Below, piece by piece: positions 1 to 12,341 of a DNA stretch of 64,000 nucleotides. A program made the position numbers and the translations under genes. The notes below the pieces were generated by a model. That model was not told the DNA's origin. It ran no database searches and saw only the letters and a program-made list of their open reading frames with translations. Origin of the DNA: Chromera velia (Eukaryota; Sar; Chromeraceae); the NCBI GenBank assembly GCA_018398765.1, contig JAHBMJ010002696.1, forward strand, positions 1 through 64,000. Direction: 5' to 3'. Positions within the stretch are counted from its first letter, which is position 1. Each line of letters opens with the position of its first letter.

Positions 1-234
1 AGGGGGGGGATTAGCTGAGAGAGAAAGGAGGAGTTTTCTTTGGAGAATGGGCCCGTGAGGAAAGGGTGAACGGAGAAGAGGGGAAACCGGCAGCAGAAGC
101 TGGACACGAACATCCGAACAAATTTTGACGCAGGCCTCCCTTTGCTATTCCATTGAATGACTGTCTGGGCGCAGTTGCCTTCCCTTCCTTCTTTTTTTCT
201 TCTGAACCTCAGCATCCTTGTTCGCCCCTTGCAG

Positions 235-2436
235 GCACTTCTGATCATTGCAGAGGACATTGACAGCGAGGCTCTGGCGACCCTCATCCTCAACAAGCTC
301 CGTCTGGGCCTGAAGGTGCGCACGTACATCAATCAACAGACACCTAGATACCAGCCTACACAAGTGTAAGGACAGACAGAGACACGCAGGCATGCACGGA
401 AACACGTGCACTTGCATGCAAACAGACAGACGGACAGACATACAGTCACAAATCCACAGACACAGGCACAATAGAAAAAGAAGTGCCCGCTCAAAGGGTT
501 CAAGAACTGCATCATGCCATTGATCCCGGCTCGCGTCTTTCTCTGTACGGCCAGTACGCAAGTGTGCGACATTCTTCGAAGGACGCATTTCCCTCTTGCA
601 TGTTCTGCTTGTGTGTTTGTGTTGAGATAACTGAGTGAGTGAGCCTCTCACTGCCCTTCTCTTCCCTTCCCTTCCCTCCTTCAAGCAGGTGTGTGCAGTG
701 AAGGCCCCCGGTTTCGGAGACAACAGAAAGGCCCAGCTGGGAGACATCGCAGCCCTGACTGGAGCGACGGTGATCACAGAGGACACAGGCATGAAGCTGG
801 ACAACGTGGACCCCTCCATGCTCGGGAGGGCAAAGACCGTGACGGTCAGCAAGGACGACACGGTCATCATGGAGGGCGCAGGCGCGAAGGCGGACATCGA
901 CTCCAGAGCTGATGCCATCAGACAGGTCAGTCAGCTAGCTAATTTGCATGTCTACTTGTGCGTACTAGATGATCGCACCCATCCAAGCAAATTGTGCATT
1001 GCCCGCAAATGAACATCGGGTTATGAGGAAGCGGACAGGCTGACCGGAGTTCGTGCCTCGTCTCCTGCAGGCGCTCTGTCTGTGTCTTTCCCTCGCTCTG
1101 CTTGCCCCCAACAACGACTGATGATTTTTTCTCATCTCCTCAGCTGTTCGTCCATATCTCCCATTTTGTCCCCATTGCCCGATTCGTCCAACGACATTCC
1201 ACACACACCGCAAGGAAGGCCCTCTCTGCCCCAATCTGTCTCTTGTTGCTTACCTGCAGGCCGTCTCCATGACAAACTCCGAATATGAGAAGGAAAAACT
1301 CCAAGAGCGTCTCTCGAAACTCTCTGGGGGCGTGGCAGTCATCAAGGTCAGTCAGTGCACATTCTCCTCTTTATCCCCTTTTTATTTTTTTTCTGTGAGG
1401 GAATCTGAAGCTGTCTGGCTCAGACCTCAGCCTGCCGCCGTCTCTTTTGTTCTCGTTTCGGTTGGGCGCCCCGTCGTGAGTGTGTGGGGGCAAGCAAGAG
1501 TCAGATTGAAAGAAAATCTTCAACCTGTCTGTCGCAATGCCCTAGCAACTCGATTTGACTGCATGTGTCGCTGGATCAATTCCGGATTTCTCTCTTCATC
1601 CATTCCACCCATGCATTGCTTTCATGCCGTGCCATCGTCTTGCCTGCAGGTCGGAGGCGCCTCCGAGTTTGAGGTCGGAGAGGTCAAGGACCGAATCCAG
1701 GATGCCCTCTGTGCCACCAAGGCCGCCGTGGAGGAAGGCATTGTTCCGGGAGGCGGCTGTGCTCTTCTGTACGCGTCTCTGGCCCTCGAGCACATCCTCA
1801 CAGAGAACTTTGATCAAAAGGTGAGGAGAGAGTCGGTGCATACGACAGCAGATTTCATGTGAAGGAAGAAAGAAGTGAGCGCGAAGGGGACTGTGTTTCA
1901 TTCAGCCTTGATTGTTCTCAGCAGACGAGGACGTAGCCGCCTTTCTTTCTCGTGGACATGAACTCAAGTTTTTGTCGCTGTGCATGCGTGCACAGAGTAG
2001 GTTCAACGCAGACCCTTGTGACTGTGCCGCGGTCATTCGGCTCTCAGCATTCCCATGCATGCAGACTGCACTCGACTCCTCAATCGTTCTTCGATCATGC
2101 TTTTGTCCGGCTAGATGCAGGTGGCGCATTTTCTTTCATGCATGACGGTCCCATACACGACAGTGGCAGGGGCCGAGAGCAGATGAAGCGTGGACATGAT
2201 TTTTGTCTGCCTCCCTCCTTCTCTCCCTGTCTGCCTCCCTGTTTGTCTGTCGGTGTGCCTGTGTCTCGCTGACTGCGTGCAGGTGGGTGTGGACATCGTC
2301 GGTCGTGCCTGTCAGGTTCCGTGCAAGCTGATTGCAGAGAACGCCGGGGTGGAGGGGGCTGTGGTGGTGGGCAACCTGCTCAGAGAGGGACAGACCTCTC
2401 GGGGATACAACGCACAGGTCAGTCTGTCTGTCTGTC

Positions 2437-2525
<89 letters not shown>

Positions 2526-2955
2526 CTGGTGTCAGTGTTATTTTGTGCAAGGCGGGATTTCCCTTCGAGAGCAGTAACGGCTAATGCGCAGGTAGGGCCG
2601 TCATTAACCCTTCTTCTTCTCTTCGGCACGTTTGCTGAGGCAATCAATCCGGAGAGTGAAAGAGAAGAAGGAGACTTGGCAGTATCATCTGGATGAAACG
2701 CAAAGGTCAAAAATGCGTGTCCAATGCATTGTCCTGATGCAGACGGGTGAGTACGTGGACATGGTCTCTTCGGGCATCATGGATCCCGCTAAGGTCGTTC
2801 GCACGGCCCTCACAGACGCGGCCTCCGTGGCCAGTCTGATGACAACGACGGAGGCGGTGGTGGTGGAGTCGGAGGAGAAGAAGGAGGGCGGCGGCATGCC
2901 CCCGATGGGCGGAATGGGGGGCATGGGCGGAATGGGCGGGATGGACATGATGTGA
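235..2955 (+). CDS. HSP60: Mitochondrial-type chaperonin HSP60 (Cpn60), C-terminal half
   Basis: Group I chaperonin subunit that folds proteins in an ATP-driven double ring, expected in the mitochondrial matrix. Six exons are visible: 235-315, 689-925, 1260-1346, 1650-1820, 2283-2417, 2743-2955. All have lengths divisible by three, so every intron is phase 0. They give 307 residues, about the last half of a usual 570-residue protein; the 5' exons lie left of the window. Diagnostic strings are [50 protein letters not shown] and [19 protein letters not shown]. The tail is a run of GGM repeats ending in MDMM, typical of mitochondrial and bacterial GroEL-type proteins. No frameshift or stop is seen. 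The family call is firm from sequence; the organelle is inferred from family knowledge because the transit peptide is not visible. Confidence 0.96.
2440..2528. repeat. Compound microsatellite in the last HSP60 intron
   Basis: A TC run passes into TATC, then TG, then AG units just after the fifth visible HSP60 exon. It is intronic. The same order of pyrimidine run then TG run recurs elsewhere in the window. Confidence 0.9.
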
Positions 2956-3925
2956 GCAAGCGAGAATATGATTGATCGCATGAATGATATATTCTCATTG
3001 GCTCATTTTTGTTCGCTAGGTGACAACGGGGGGGATGGGCATAATGAAGACTCGAGAGACGTGAGAATGTCATCAGCTCACGTTCTCAGGCGTGAAGGAA
3101 GGAAAGACTGTGGGAGACAAAGAAAGCTACATTGGAGGAAAAGCCTGAGATAGAACCGCAGACAGACCGGCAGGCACGCAAGAGAGACGGATCGAATTGA
3201 TACAAAAAAAATTGCAATTCTCTTCACGGAGGATGGGGAAGGGCCGCGGCAAACAGCCGTTGTCCCTCCGTTGCTCGTCTGTCTTTCTTCTTCTCGACTC
3301 GCTGTGATTCTCTGATTGATCGATCAACCACCCGATCGAGCTGCTCTCTGTCTGTCTATTTCATTGAGAGGGAGGGAAGAGGAAGAACTTCACACATCAA
3401 CAAATACCATGCAGAGAAAGTAGCTGCATGGCATGCAGAGTGAGTGCATTTGCATGCATGGAACAGTCAAAAAGTGTCCTGGGGAGAACAATCACTGATA
3501 CAGTCAAAAACTCCATGAGTGGGCCTTCACTTCGTTGCTCTAGTTGACTCGCACAGATGATGAAGAGAGTCCAGTTACGGAAGACGGTGAGACTTGATTG
3601 ATTTCTATTCCAAGAGTGAAACATACAGGCAAGATTCAGCAGGACGAAATTGGAATGGAGGTCGGGAGAGTACATAGAGGATTTAGTCGGAAGCAGGCTG
3701 GAGACGTAGATTTCTTCAGTGAAATCCGTTAGACTGACGACCACTAACTGCAGCAGTGAATACCGTTGTGAAGGTTAGTCCATTTCCATCCCGAAGTATA
3801 ATTTGTGTGTTCATTTTTTTTATAAAGGGTGTGTGCATAAGTCTCTAGGCATAAGTATCTGCATGAGTGTGTCTGTGTGGTAGTATTCGTATATCTGTGT
3901 GTGCGTGTGTGTACGTCTATGCGTA

Positions 3926-3929
<4 letters not shown>

Positions 3930-3967
<38 letters not shown>

Positions 3968-3969
3968 AT

Positions 3970-4005
<36 letters not shown>

Positions 4006-4020
4006 GGTGTGTGTGTGTGT
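3930..4020. repeat. TG dinucleotide repeat
   Basis: Near-pure TG repeat interrupted twice by short ATGG segments. It is intergenic and downstream of HSP60. Confidence 0.9.
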
Positions 4021-4685
4021 GGGTGTTTTATTAACATTAAAAATCGAGCTTCAGTTTGAAAGAGTTTCACTACTTATGAGCTTCTCAACATTAATATTTT
4101 TAAAGATAATAATAGGACTGGGGGGGCATTGACTTAAAGTTTGTTCCGGACTAGACTTGACTAATATGTATTAACTTGTTCAGCCCCCGCATAGTACCGC
4201 ATAGCATAACATAGCGTCACATTATTTTTTCTTTTTTTTTTAAACCTTTTTTTGATCAGTTTTTTCTGTGGTCCACTAACCAGTTACTATTAAGTTACTA
4301 AAGGTAACATAAGGATGAAATTTTACTGCCTGTCACTCTACTGCATAATCGGATACTTACCATCATACACGAATGTGTGTGAACAAACTTGCTATTACTT
4401 TTTTTAAATGAAAAACATTTTTTATTGTAGTTTGTTACTTGCTGTGAATAGCTATGAAGCATGCCAGTGTATGGTGCATGCATGGCTACGCATGGCTGAG
4501 GTTCTACAGGTATACATGCCGCGGCCGGAAAAGGGCTAGCTATAGCTAGCGTTTTGGGTGGCTCAATTAGACATTTTCACAAAAAAATCGTGGTCCTAAT
4601 TAAATTGTACTCAGTTGCATGCGTACGTCAAATCAGTCTGAAGAACGCTGCATATCAGAGCAACACGTACGCATATGTATATCTC

Positions 4686-4798
4686 TTTAGTGTTTCTCTG
4701 GTCCTGTGTCGGGCCAGTATGCATCTTGCCTATAGGTATAGGTCCTGTCCATCTGCTACGGCCAATCTGTTACAAGCGCATACCCCTCGGACTAGGCG
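4686..4798 (+). repeat. 113-bp dispersed direct repeat, copy 1
   Basis: Starts TTTAGTGTTTCTCTGG and ends near GGACTAGGCG. It matches 5809-5919 with scattered substitutions and a 2-bp length difference. The two copies lie about 1.1 kb apart in the same orientation. No coding sense and no recognised element family. Confidence 0.75.
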
Positions 4799-5808
4799 TA
4801 TGCATGCATGCCGAATCTGGCCGGCGTGGCCGGCTGGCCGAATCGCCTCGGGGGGTAGCTCAGCTCTGCTGAGATCAGTCGAGAGATCGCACGCGGATCC
4901 ACATAACGCATTTTTTTATTTTTTGGGGGGGAGGGGGGTTTGGTTCTGTTTCTATCCGTCCGTTACGGTGTCACCCAAATTCCAAAATATGCTCCTCAAG
5001 CAAGTCGCACGGAGTAGTGATCGCATTACAATTACTTTGCTCCTCATGATACGTGCCCCTCAAGTAACTGCGCACGGAGTTGTATGTGCGCGGTCCCGAA
5101 AAGCATATTTTGTGCATGTTGCCGTGGCCCCCGCCATTTTGCACAGGCAAGACATGCCCAAGTCGATCCCTGATGCTTTGCAAGTTGCATGGCCGACCCC
5201 CTAAATGGCCCCCCGAGGCACTCACCCAACTGCAACTGGTTTTCTTTACCATATATTTCACCATACTTTACCCACCGGGGTTTCGGCTCCTCCACCTAAA
5301 CATACCAAGTTTGAAAAAACTCCAGATAAATCCATGTAAAAAGCCTGCCCAAAAGTGAGGGGGCACTCATGCATTGCAGCCTACAAGAAGCGTGCACTGC
5401 CTCAGTCACAGCTCAGGATTCCTCAATCTAACCTAGAGAGAGAAAAGAGTCGTCAGCCTCCCGGGTGGACGGTCTGGTGGGTGCCCTGCAGAAAGAAAAA
5501 AGCGACACATATGGACAGAGGGGCATGCAGGGAGACGGATGGGCAAATCTTTCAGTTCTTATCACTCCAATAAAAATTTGATGGAAAAGGCTGTTTTATG
5601 GACCCCCCCGATCTCAAAGATATAATCAGCAACTTTGGAGACCCCCATTTGGTCACTTGAGCTGTGACCCAAGATCTCCCCCTGCCTCGACTTTGCACGA
5701 TCTCTCCAGCCAGAAAAGAGACGGCAGAGAAATGCATGCACGGGCGGCCCCGGAAGGCAGTGCAAAAGTGGGCAAAGTATGGGTGAATCTGGTATAGTGT
5801 CTCTGGTT

Positions 5809-5919
5809 TTTAGTGTCTCTCTGGTCCTTTGTCGGGCCAGTATGCATCTTGCCTAGGCATAGGTCCTGTCCGTCTGTTATGGCCAATCTGTTGCAAGCGC
5901 AAGCCCCTCGGACTAGGCC
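5809..5919 (+). repeat. 113-bp dispersed direct repeat, copy 2
   Basis: Second copy of the repeat at 4686-4798, sharing GGGCCAGTATGCATCTTGCC and the later segment GGCCAATCTGTT. Flanking sequence differs between the copies, so the repeat boundaries are fairly sharp. Confidence 0.75.
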
Positions 5920-6112
5920 GCCGCGCCTAGCTTATACTACTCCACGGTGGACAAAAATTAATACCTTTCATTCTCCGTGTGTTCGCGTGGTCAACTCTGC
6001 CTATCTATCTGGTTGGGTGTATCCCGTCATAATTAGAGCATGCATGCACTAGCATATAGCTGCATGGCGACTGCTGCAAACTGTCCTCCCGGGAAGCTGT
6101 CCCATTCTTTGC

Positions 6113-6143
<31 letters not shown>

Positions 6144-6444
6144 CCGACAGGTTGCGAAACATGAGTAGTGACCCCTTTTCGGAATCCTGATATTTCACCT
6201 TCCTGCACCGAAGTTGCCATGCATGTATTAATATACACTCCCTGCACAGCGATACAGCTGTTGCAGAAGTTAATTGTATTCTGACTCGGGGGATCCAATA
6301 CTAAAGCAGGCTGGACCTGCCAAATTCGTCCGCTTTCCTCCTGTTTCCTTTCCTTTTAACCTGGAATCTTCAATCAAAAACCAAGGCTGTTGTTTGGGGC
6401 CTTTCCTTGGTCACCTGGTTGTTCAACCTACAACAGGCGAATCC

Positions 6445-8262
6445 ATGCAGATTTTGCAATCTGTATCGGTCCTTTGTCTTTGGGGTGCATTCATTTCGTC
6501 GTGGGTCGTCTGTCACGCAGTTGGGCACTCTTTCCAGCTGGAAGAGGATCCCTTGGGCATTGGAGATGTCTTTGAGCAGAGGCCCTGGATTGAGGCACTC
6601 GAATTTGAGCTCGGGACTCCTCGAGGGGAATTTGGAGCACAGGAACGACACACTAATGATGACGTGTTGCTCAGCAGTCCAGATAGTCCGTTTGCGGGCT
6701 TCGTGTCTGCATTCCCCGATCACTATGATCTGTCACCAGTCGACAGAAGCGCCTCTATCGAGCTAGAAGAGGGGCCTGAGGGCACCTCGTCTTCCTTTGA
6801 CGGGGAAAGAGAGGAAGTAGACGGGGATGCTGCAGGGCCAGTGCAGCATTCGTCTGAGCCCTCTAAAAAGACTCCAACAGAAGTCTGTCTGGCGGTCGGA
6901 GCTGACACCAGCAGCTCCACTGACAAGACAAAACTGCAAATTCGAATGACTGGGGACCGCATCGATCAGCAGTCTGCCTCTGTTCTCACAGCACAGAGAG
7001 GTCAGCAACATGGAAGCAGAGGACAGAAAATAACAGACACCTAGGAGCAGTAAAGTGGATCGTTCCGGAGGGTCATCTCGTCAGGTCTTGTCATCAATTT
7101 GCTTGAGTGGGACCTGGCGCTGTGTATGTATGTTATGCATGTATATATTTCTTGTCGGCAAAGTCCTGCATGCTGCTGCTCTTTTGTCGTTCCTCTTTCT
7201 TTTGTAGAACCGTCAGCTCTCCCGGAAACGGTTTGAACTCCATGGGAATGTGTCTGTGAATGCGCCGAAGAAATCGTTGGTGTGTGAATGAAATGTCGCA
7301 TTTGTGCATGCGGCTCTCTGAATCTGGAACCTTTCGAAAGAAAGTAGCCAGCCGCCTTGTCTCCCGAATGTGGAGCGAGGAACTGCAGGAAGGACACTTT
7401 CTTCACAAGCAGGAGGGTAAAGTACTCTATTTATAATAAATGAACGAACCTTCGTTCGCCATCTTTTGTTCTTCCTCTGTGCAGCCCCATGTGTGCTGTC
7501 TCCTTTGGCCTCCGAGGTTCTCTTCTTCGCCTCCTCTCCGTCTTCAAGGGGAAAGGGAGAGGGACGGACACAGACGAAGAAGTGGGGAGCCGAGAAGAGG
7601 CGACTTTGCCGATCGGCACAAAGCAGTACTCGGGGGATTCTCCGACGTCTCTGCCTTCCACGAAATTCCCCTGACAGCCCCAGGTCCGAACCTTCTCTCC
7701 ACTTCTCTCTAGACCTCCAGGTGCCTTCAGAAAGCGAATGGGACCTGGGCGCTGTGGAGGACTCGAGTGATCTTCTCTCGGCCCTTGGGGGTGAGAGTCT
7801 CCGAGGACGCAGCGTGTGTCTCTACGGTTAGCACAATGAATGGTGGGGGCAAGGGAAGAAAGATTTTTCAGTGGAATGGGCGTTTTGTACAAATGATTTT
7901 CGCGTGGCGGTCCCGTTGCACAAGCATACTTGTGTACTCGTGTCTTGTCGTCGTCGGTGTTAGTTGAGTCCCGTTTGGTTCAGATAAAATGACACTTCGA
8001 CCCCATGCGGTAAAATTTTAGTGTACACTGTGCGACTGGAAGGGAAACTTCAATTCGCTTCTTCCCAAAAGAAGCAAATATACATCCTTCGTTTCATCAG
8101 GGCTTCCTTCCGCATGTATGGCGTCGTTTGTGTAGACCGTGACGGAAAGTGCACTTTTTTATGAATGAGTGCATGGAAAATCTTCGTCGCGTTCGAGTGG
8201 CACTGACTTCATTGGAGTGCAGGGCTACGCTTGTCTCTGTATATCAAATGCACATGGCTGTG

Positions 8263-8310
<48 letters not shown>

Positions 8311-10148
8311 TGTGCGTGTGGACGAGTGCAGCTCCTGGGCCCGGGGATGCGGGAGGCTCTTTTCCTTCTCTCTCCACGGAGGGAATCGAGATTCTCTCCA
8401 GCAGTGCTTTGGCAGACAGCCTCTTGATGCTGCTCGTGGAGAAAGTTCACACAGAATCAGAAAACGAAGTTTGTCTTCCTGTGGGGCAAGACAGAGAGAG
8501 AGGGGAGGTAGATCATCGTCTGAAGGGAAGTACGAAAAGGGAACGCAGATCGCCTGGCAGAAAGGACAGTATGGGGCTGACAGAGAGCACTCTCAGACGA
8601 CCCCGTTCGACAGCTCTGTCAACCATTCGTTCTGCCCCTCCCAACAAAAAAGACTCAAACACAAGGAGGAAGAGAATCAGTCCACACACCCAAAAGCAGC
8701 AGGACGCAGGAAGAGCCATCGACACAGCCACTCCAACCCCTCCGCCCCAAAACCCGACAGCGAGTTTGAATGAAGAGAAATCAGAAGGAGAAGAAGAAAA
8801 CCGAACAGAGGAAGGCAATCTTTCAAAGCGCTTTGCTGATTGGAAAAAGTCGACTCTTGTCTGTGCTGGGGCCGCTCTCCTCCTCGTTTTGATTTTTGTC
8901 GCGCTTCTCTTTTCTGACTACCTCGACGACATTTTTGACTTCTTTGCGTTTCCTTTCGAAACACCGAAACCGTCCCATCATGTGGACCCCCCCCAGGTCT
9001 CTTCTCTGTCTGGCAACACTGAGAGAAGGCGAGAGTGCAAAAAAGAGCTCAAAAAAAGGCAGCGTCAAAGCAACAAGAGCAGCAGCAGTAGCAGTAAAAG
9101 GACCACCACTACTGCAGGAGGGACGCAGAGGGCAAAAGGGGTTCTCTGTCTTCAAGCACAAGAGAAAGCCTGGGCCGAGACAGAAGAAAGAGGCAACAAT
9201 TGTTTTTTCCCTCTCGTCTCTGTGTTTGGTCTGACAAGTTCGATTTCTCCTTCCACACCAACAACAGCCCCGTCTCCTCCTGCCCACAAAATCAAAACCA
9301 AAGGAAGCATCCAAGAGACCGCCACTCTCTCAGAAAGACCAGCTTGGCTCGGAACGTCTCTGTTCTCTGACTCTGCGTTGCTTCGGAGGAAAAAAGAAAG
9401 GGCGGCAAGGGGAGGAAAGGCAAGAGACCACCACCGCAATTTTGAGTCAAAATTCCGGAGGGAGAAGAGCGTCACCCGCTCAGTCACTCCTTCCATCTCT
9501 TCCCCCAATTCCTTTCGGAAAGTTGTCACCTTCATATTCTTCTGCAGAAACCGACGTCAGACAGCAGAGACTTCAAGGTCCGTCTCTTCAGTACACAGGG
9601 AGCCTCGGGAGCGCCAGGTGAAAGAGAGAGAAGACTTGGGGCAAGGATATCGCGTTCTCGGTTCCAACCTTGAGGCTTCAAGCGCCGTTCTCTCGCCCCC
9701 TTTCTCCGATGCTTTGAGTCAGGGGACGTCAGTCTCTCGTTTCGCGTCGGCCTCTGTTGAGGTCAGCGTCGCCCCCCGGGTCTTCAGTCCCCTCTCTGCT
9801 GAAGAGACGGTCAAGTGCACCATAGAGACTGAGCCACTCCCTCCTCCCAGGATCATTTCAAAATCCTCAGAGTCCTCCAGACTTTGTCCCGGCAGTTTCC
9901 TTGACGAGGGCTACGGTGACAGACTGTCCTCTGCCCATCTGTTCGGCACAGTCAAGAATGCAGGGGGTCCCTTTGCGCATTCAGCGGGCCGATGCTCGTT
10001 GGTCTCTGTAGAGACTTTTTTGGACTGTTCCAGTGCACAGGGGGGGGTGAAAAATTTAAAAGAGGGGGAGAAGGAGGAGACACACCAAACGCACCAACCT
10101 GCGCGCGAAGCATCAGCCTTCCCGTGCAGCGCGTTCTATTCTTCTTAA
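6445..10148 (+). CDS. Predicted type I membrane protein with signal peptide, unknown function
   Basis: Three exons joined here: 6445-7000, 7485-7826, 8332-10148. Both introns are phase 1 and the reading frame stays open through both junctions, giving 904 residues. The chosen ATG starts a signal peptide (MQILQSVSVLCLWGAFISS then WVVCHA), with likely cleavage after CHA. The ectodomain is acidic and Ser-rich, then basic. A single membrane segment, STLVCAGAALLLVLIFVALL, lies near residues 473-495 and is followed by FSDYLDDIFDFFAFPF. The long cytoplasmic tail is Ser/Arg/Lys-rich with a poly-Ser stretch and looks disordered. No enzyme motif is seen. The last acceptor follows a TC/TG microsatellite. 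Topology is inferred from hydrophobicity; function is not recognised. Exon 2 is the least certain part. Confidence 0.62.
8263..8320. repeat. TC then TG compound repeat abutting a splice acceptor
   Basis: The run supplies the pyrimidine tract just before the acceptor used at 8332 in the membrane-protein gene. Reading through it would give a false Ser/Leu and Val/Cys stretch. Confidence 0.85.
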
Positions 10149-11096
10149 GAGCGCAACAAAGTTTTCAAAACCATAAATTTTTCTTCATTTCTATAAGGCT
10201 GCATGCACCTGCAATGCAGTGGCAGGCAGTTCAAGTATTTCAAAAGAAAAAAACAAACAAAGCCCATATTTTTGCGGGTGTTTTGCTACTTTACTGTGTC
10301 TTTCTCATTGTCATAGTGACTCAAAAACCTCTACAAAACATTTCGAATTTTTAAATGAGGATAAAAAACCAAAATTAACAATATTTAACTGCAACCAAGT
10401 AGGTAAACATGCAAGAAGATGAACTATTATATAAGTTCAAAGTTTAAAAGAGATTAAGTATTTTGGTTAACTGTTGTGCTAGCTGTTGTGGGTTTTTACT
10501 TATTTTTTTCTAAAACGTTGACTAATTTAAAGTCGAAGATCTGCTAGAAGCTCTACATCTGTTATATCAATATACTTATGCTATAAACACCAATTAGCTT
10601 TTTTTCAATGTACTAGTACATTGAACTAAACATTGAAGTAATTTGGAAATGTGACTAAAGAATTTTGAACAACTTATAAATAAATAAATAACTCAAAAGT
10701 TTACATATTTTTTGATACTATACGCCAATCGGTGTAGGCCTCAGGCTAGGGCTAAATATATAGGGCTAAAGAAAAATACCAAGGCCCCGGTCCGTTGTTC
10801 AAGTCCAGCCAAGTTCTCTCTAAATTGTCCTGCTTTTCGAAGGAGTGTTTTGCCGCGTCGAATTGGTCATTTACGAAGCACGTCTGTTTCTGTCTGGCAC
10901 TTTCTTTAATGATCGGGAGAAACGACAAATTGCATTTACGTGACACCAGACTTGAGCCGTTGAGGCTTGATAGAAAGAAAGCAGAAGCATTGAGCAGCCC
11001 CTCTTCGTGTGTCTGTATCGATCGCGATTCGGCCCTCTGTCTTTATTCCCGTCTCAATCCTCCGGTACTTCGATGTCGAGAGCAGCCTCAGCCTGT

Positions 11097-11127
<31 letters not shown>

Positions 11128-11166
11128 CACCACACCACACCACACCACAGAGGCAAAGAGACAACG

Positions 11167-11206
<40 letters not shown>

Positions 11207-12341
11207 CTCGAAGATGGTATGGGATCAATGTGTCAAAAAGAAAAAAGACTTCGGCTCTGCCCAAAAACTTATAGACAAGAAAAAGAGAAGGAACGAGCGA
11301 CCTTCATGAAAACCAGACACATACATTTGCCCATTCACCAGAAGGAATCAAAGATACCTGTGTGAGCTGAGTGCAGCTGCACCATTCAGAATGTCAGTGA
11401 GCTGGGCCAGAAAACGTTTTCCGGAAAAGCAAGCAACAAAAAGCTTTCTTCTGATGGCTGGAAGTGCCGAGCAAATATTAAAGTCGCTTTCTGCCTGATT
11501 CGAGTCGTGTGGAGCAAAAAGAGAAGGGCGGTCCACATACACACAGCCAGAAATACACATTTTGTTCATTCCATGAAAGAGTTGCTGACCACTTGGAGAG
11601 CTTGCCGAGTCACATCGCGTACCTGAATTGATTATAGAGATCTTCATGTGTTCTACATACATGAAGATTTGTTTAGCCTATATATGCACAAATAGGCCCG
11701 GGACGTGCAGGGGCTTATGAAATAGACGAATTTGCGTGTAACCCCGCAAGCAAGACCGTTCAAACCTAGTGCATTCATTGAGCTGTGAGCAAAAAGAACG
11801 AAGCTCTTCCAATGGCCGAGAGAAACGACCAAGAGATGGGGACCGAAAGTTAGTGTTTTGGGACTCATTTGATTTTCAAGACAGTCTACACCCTTTTCGT
11901 CTCATTTTATACCCTTGCATTCAGGAACTCGTACATAGTAAGCCAGCCGAGCAACCGGTTGGAGGATGCACCGGAATTGAATGAGTTTGGCTGATTGCAT
12001 GTGAGCCCAATTCCTTCCCTCCCCTCCCCCGTTAGGACAAGGCTCTGTCAATCTGATCAAGCAAGAAGACCACTGACCGCGAGCAACCCATCCTTGTCCG
12101 AGAGTACCTGCAGCAAGAATTGTGAAGCGGCGGAATCAAGAACCTAATGGAGATCGATGCGAGAGGGAACACACGGACAGCAGAAACAAAAAGCTTTTCT
12201 CTGCTTAGAAAAAGATGTTTTTTTTTTTTGCAAAAGAGAAACCTCTCCCCACTGTTGCAGTTCTTTCTGCCGCTCTCCGTGTCTCTTTGCTGGTCTTCCA
12301 CTTCGGTTCTGTGTCACTAGTTCATTTCCCCCCTCAGTGTC
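10149..12341. other. Non-coding gap between convergent genes
   Basis: Separates the 3' ends of the membrane-protein gene (+) and the secreted-protein gene (-). Bases about 10160-10770 are clearly AT-rich against the rest of the window. An AC run at 11097-11122 and an AG run at 11170-11202 follow. No exon chain could be built on either strand. Confidence 0.7.
11097..11202. repeat. AC, CCACA and AG microsatellite cluster
   Basis: AC repeat, short CCACA units, then a pure AG repeat within about 105 bases. Intergenic. Confidence 0.9.

Larger units (their letters stand above)
2956..6444. other. Intergenic region without a supportable gene
   Basis: No convincing exon chain was found on either strand. 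The stretch holds a long TG run at about 3930-4020, an AT-rich patch at about 4080-4480, a perfect 16-bp palindrome at 4535-4550, a direct repeat pair at 4686-4798 and 5809-5919, a weaker pair of related segments near 4990 and 5050, and a TA run at 6116-6145. The open frames here are short or have no ATG. Confidence 0.7.

Noticed and set aside
3397-3744. 115-codon open frame on the minus strand after HSP60
   Set aside because: It has no ATG start and no splice partners; composition is ordinary for non-coding DNA here.
4554-5204. 216-codon open frame in the repeat-containing intergenic region
   Set aside because: It begins without an ATG, crosses one of the 113-bp repeats, and has no supporting splice signals or recognisable protein pattern.
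8169-8331. Start of the membrane-protein gene inside the TC/TG repeat frame
   Set aside because: The frame across the microsatellite is low-complexity. Joining 7826 to 8332 gives a phase-matched intron and links to an upstream exon with a true signal peptide.
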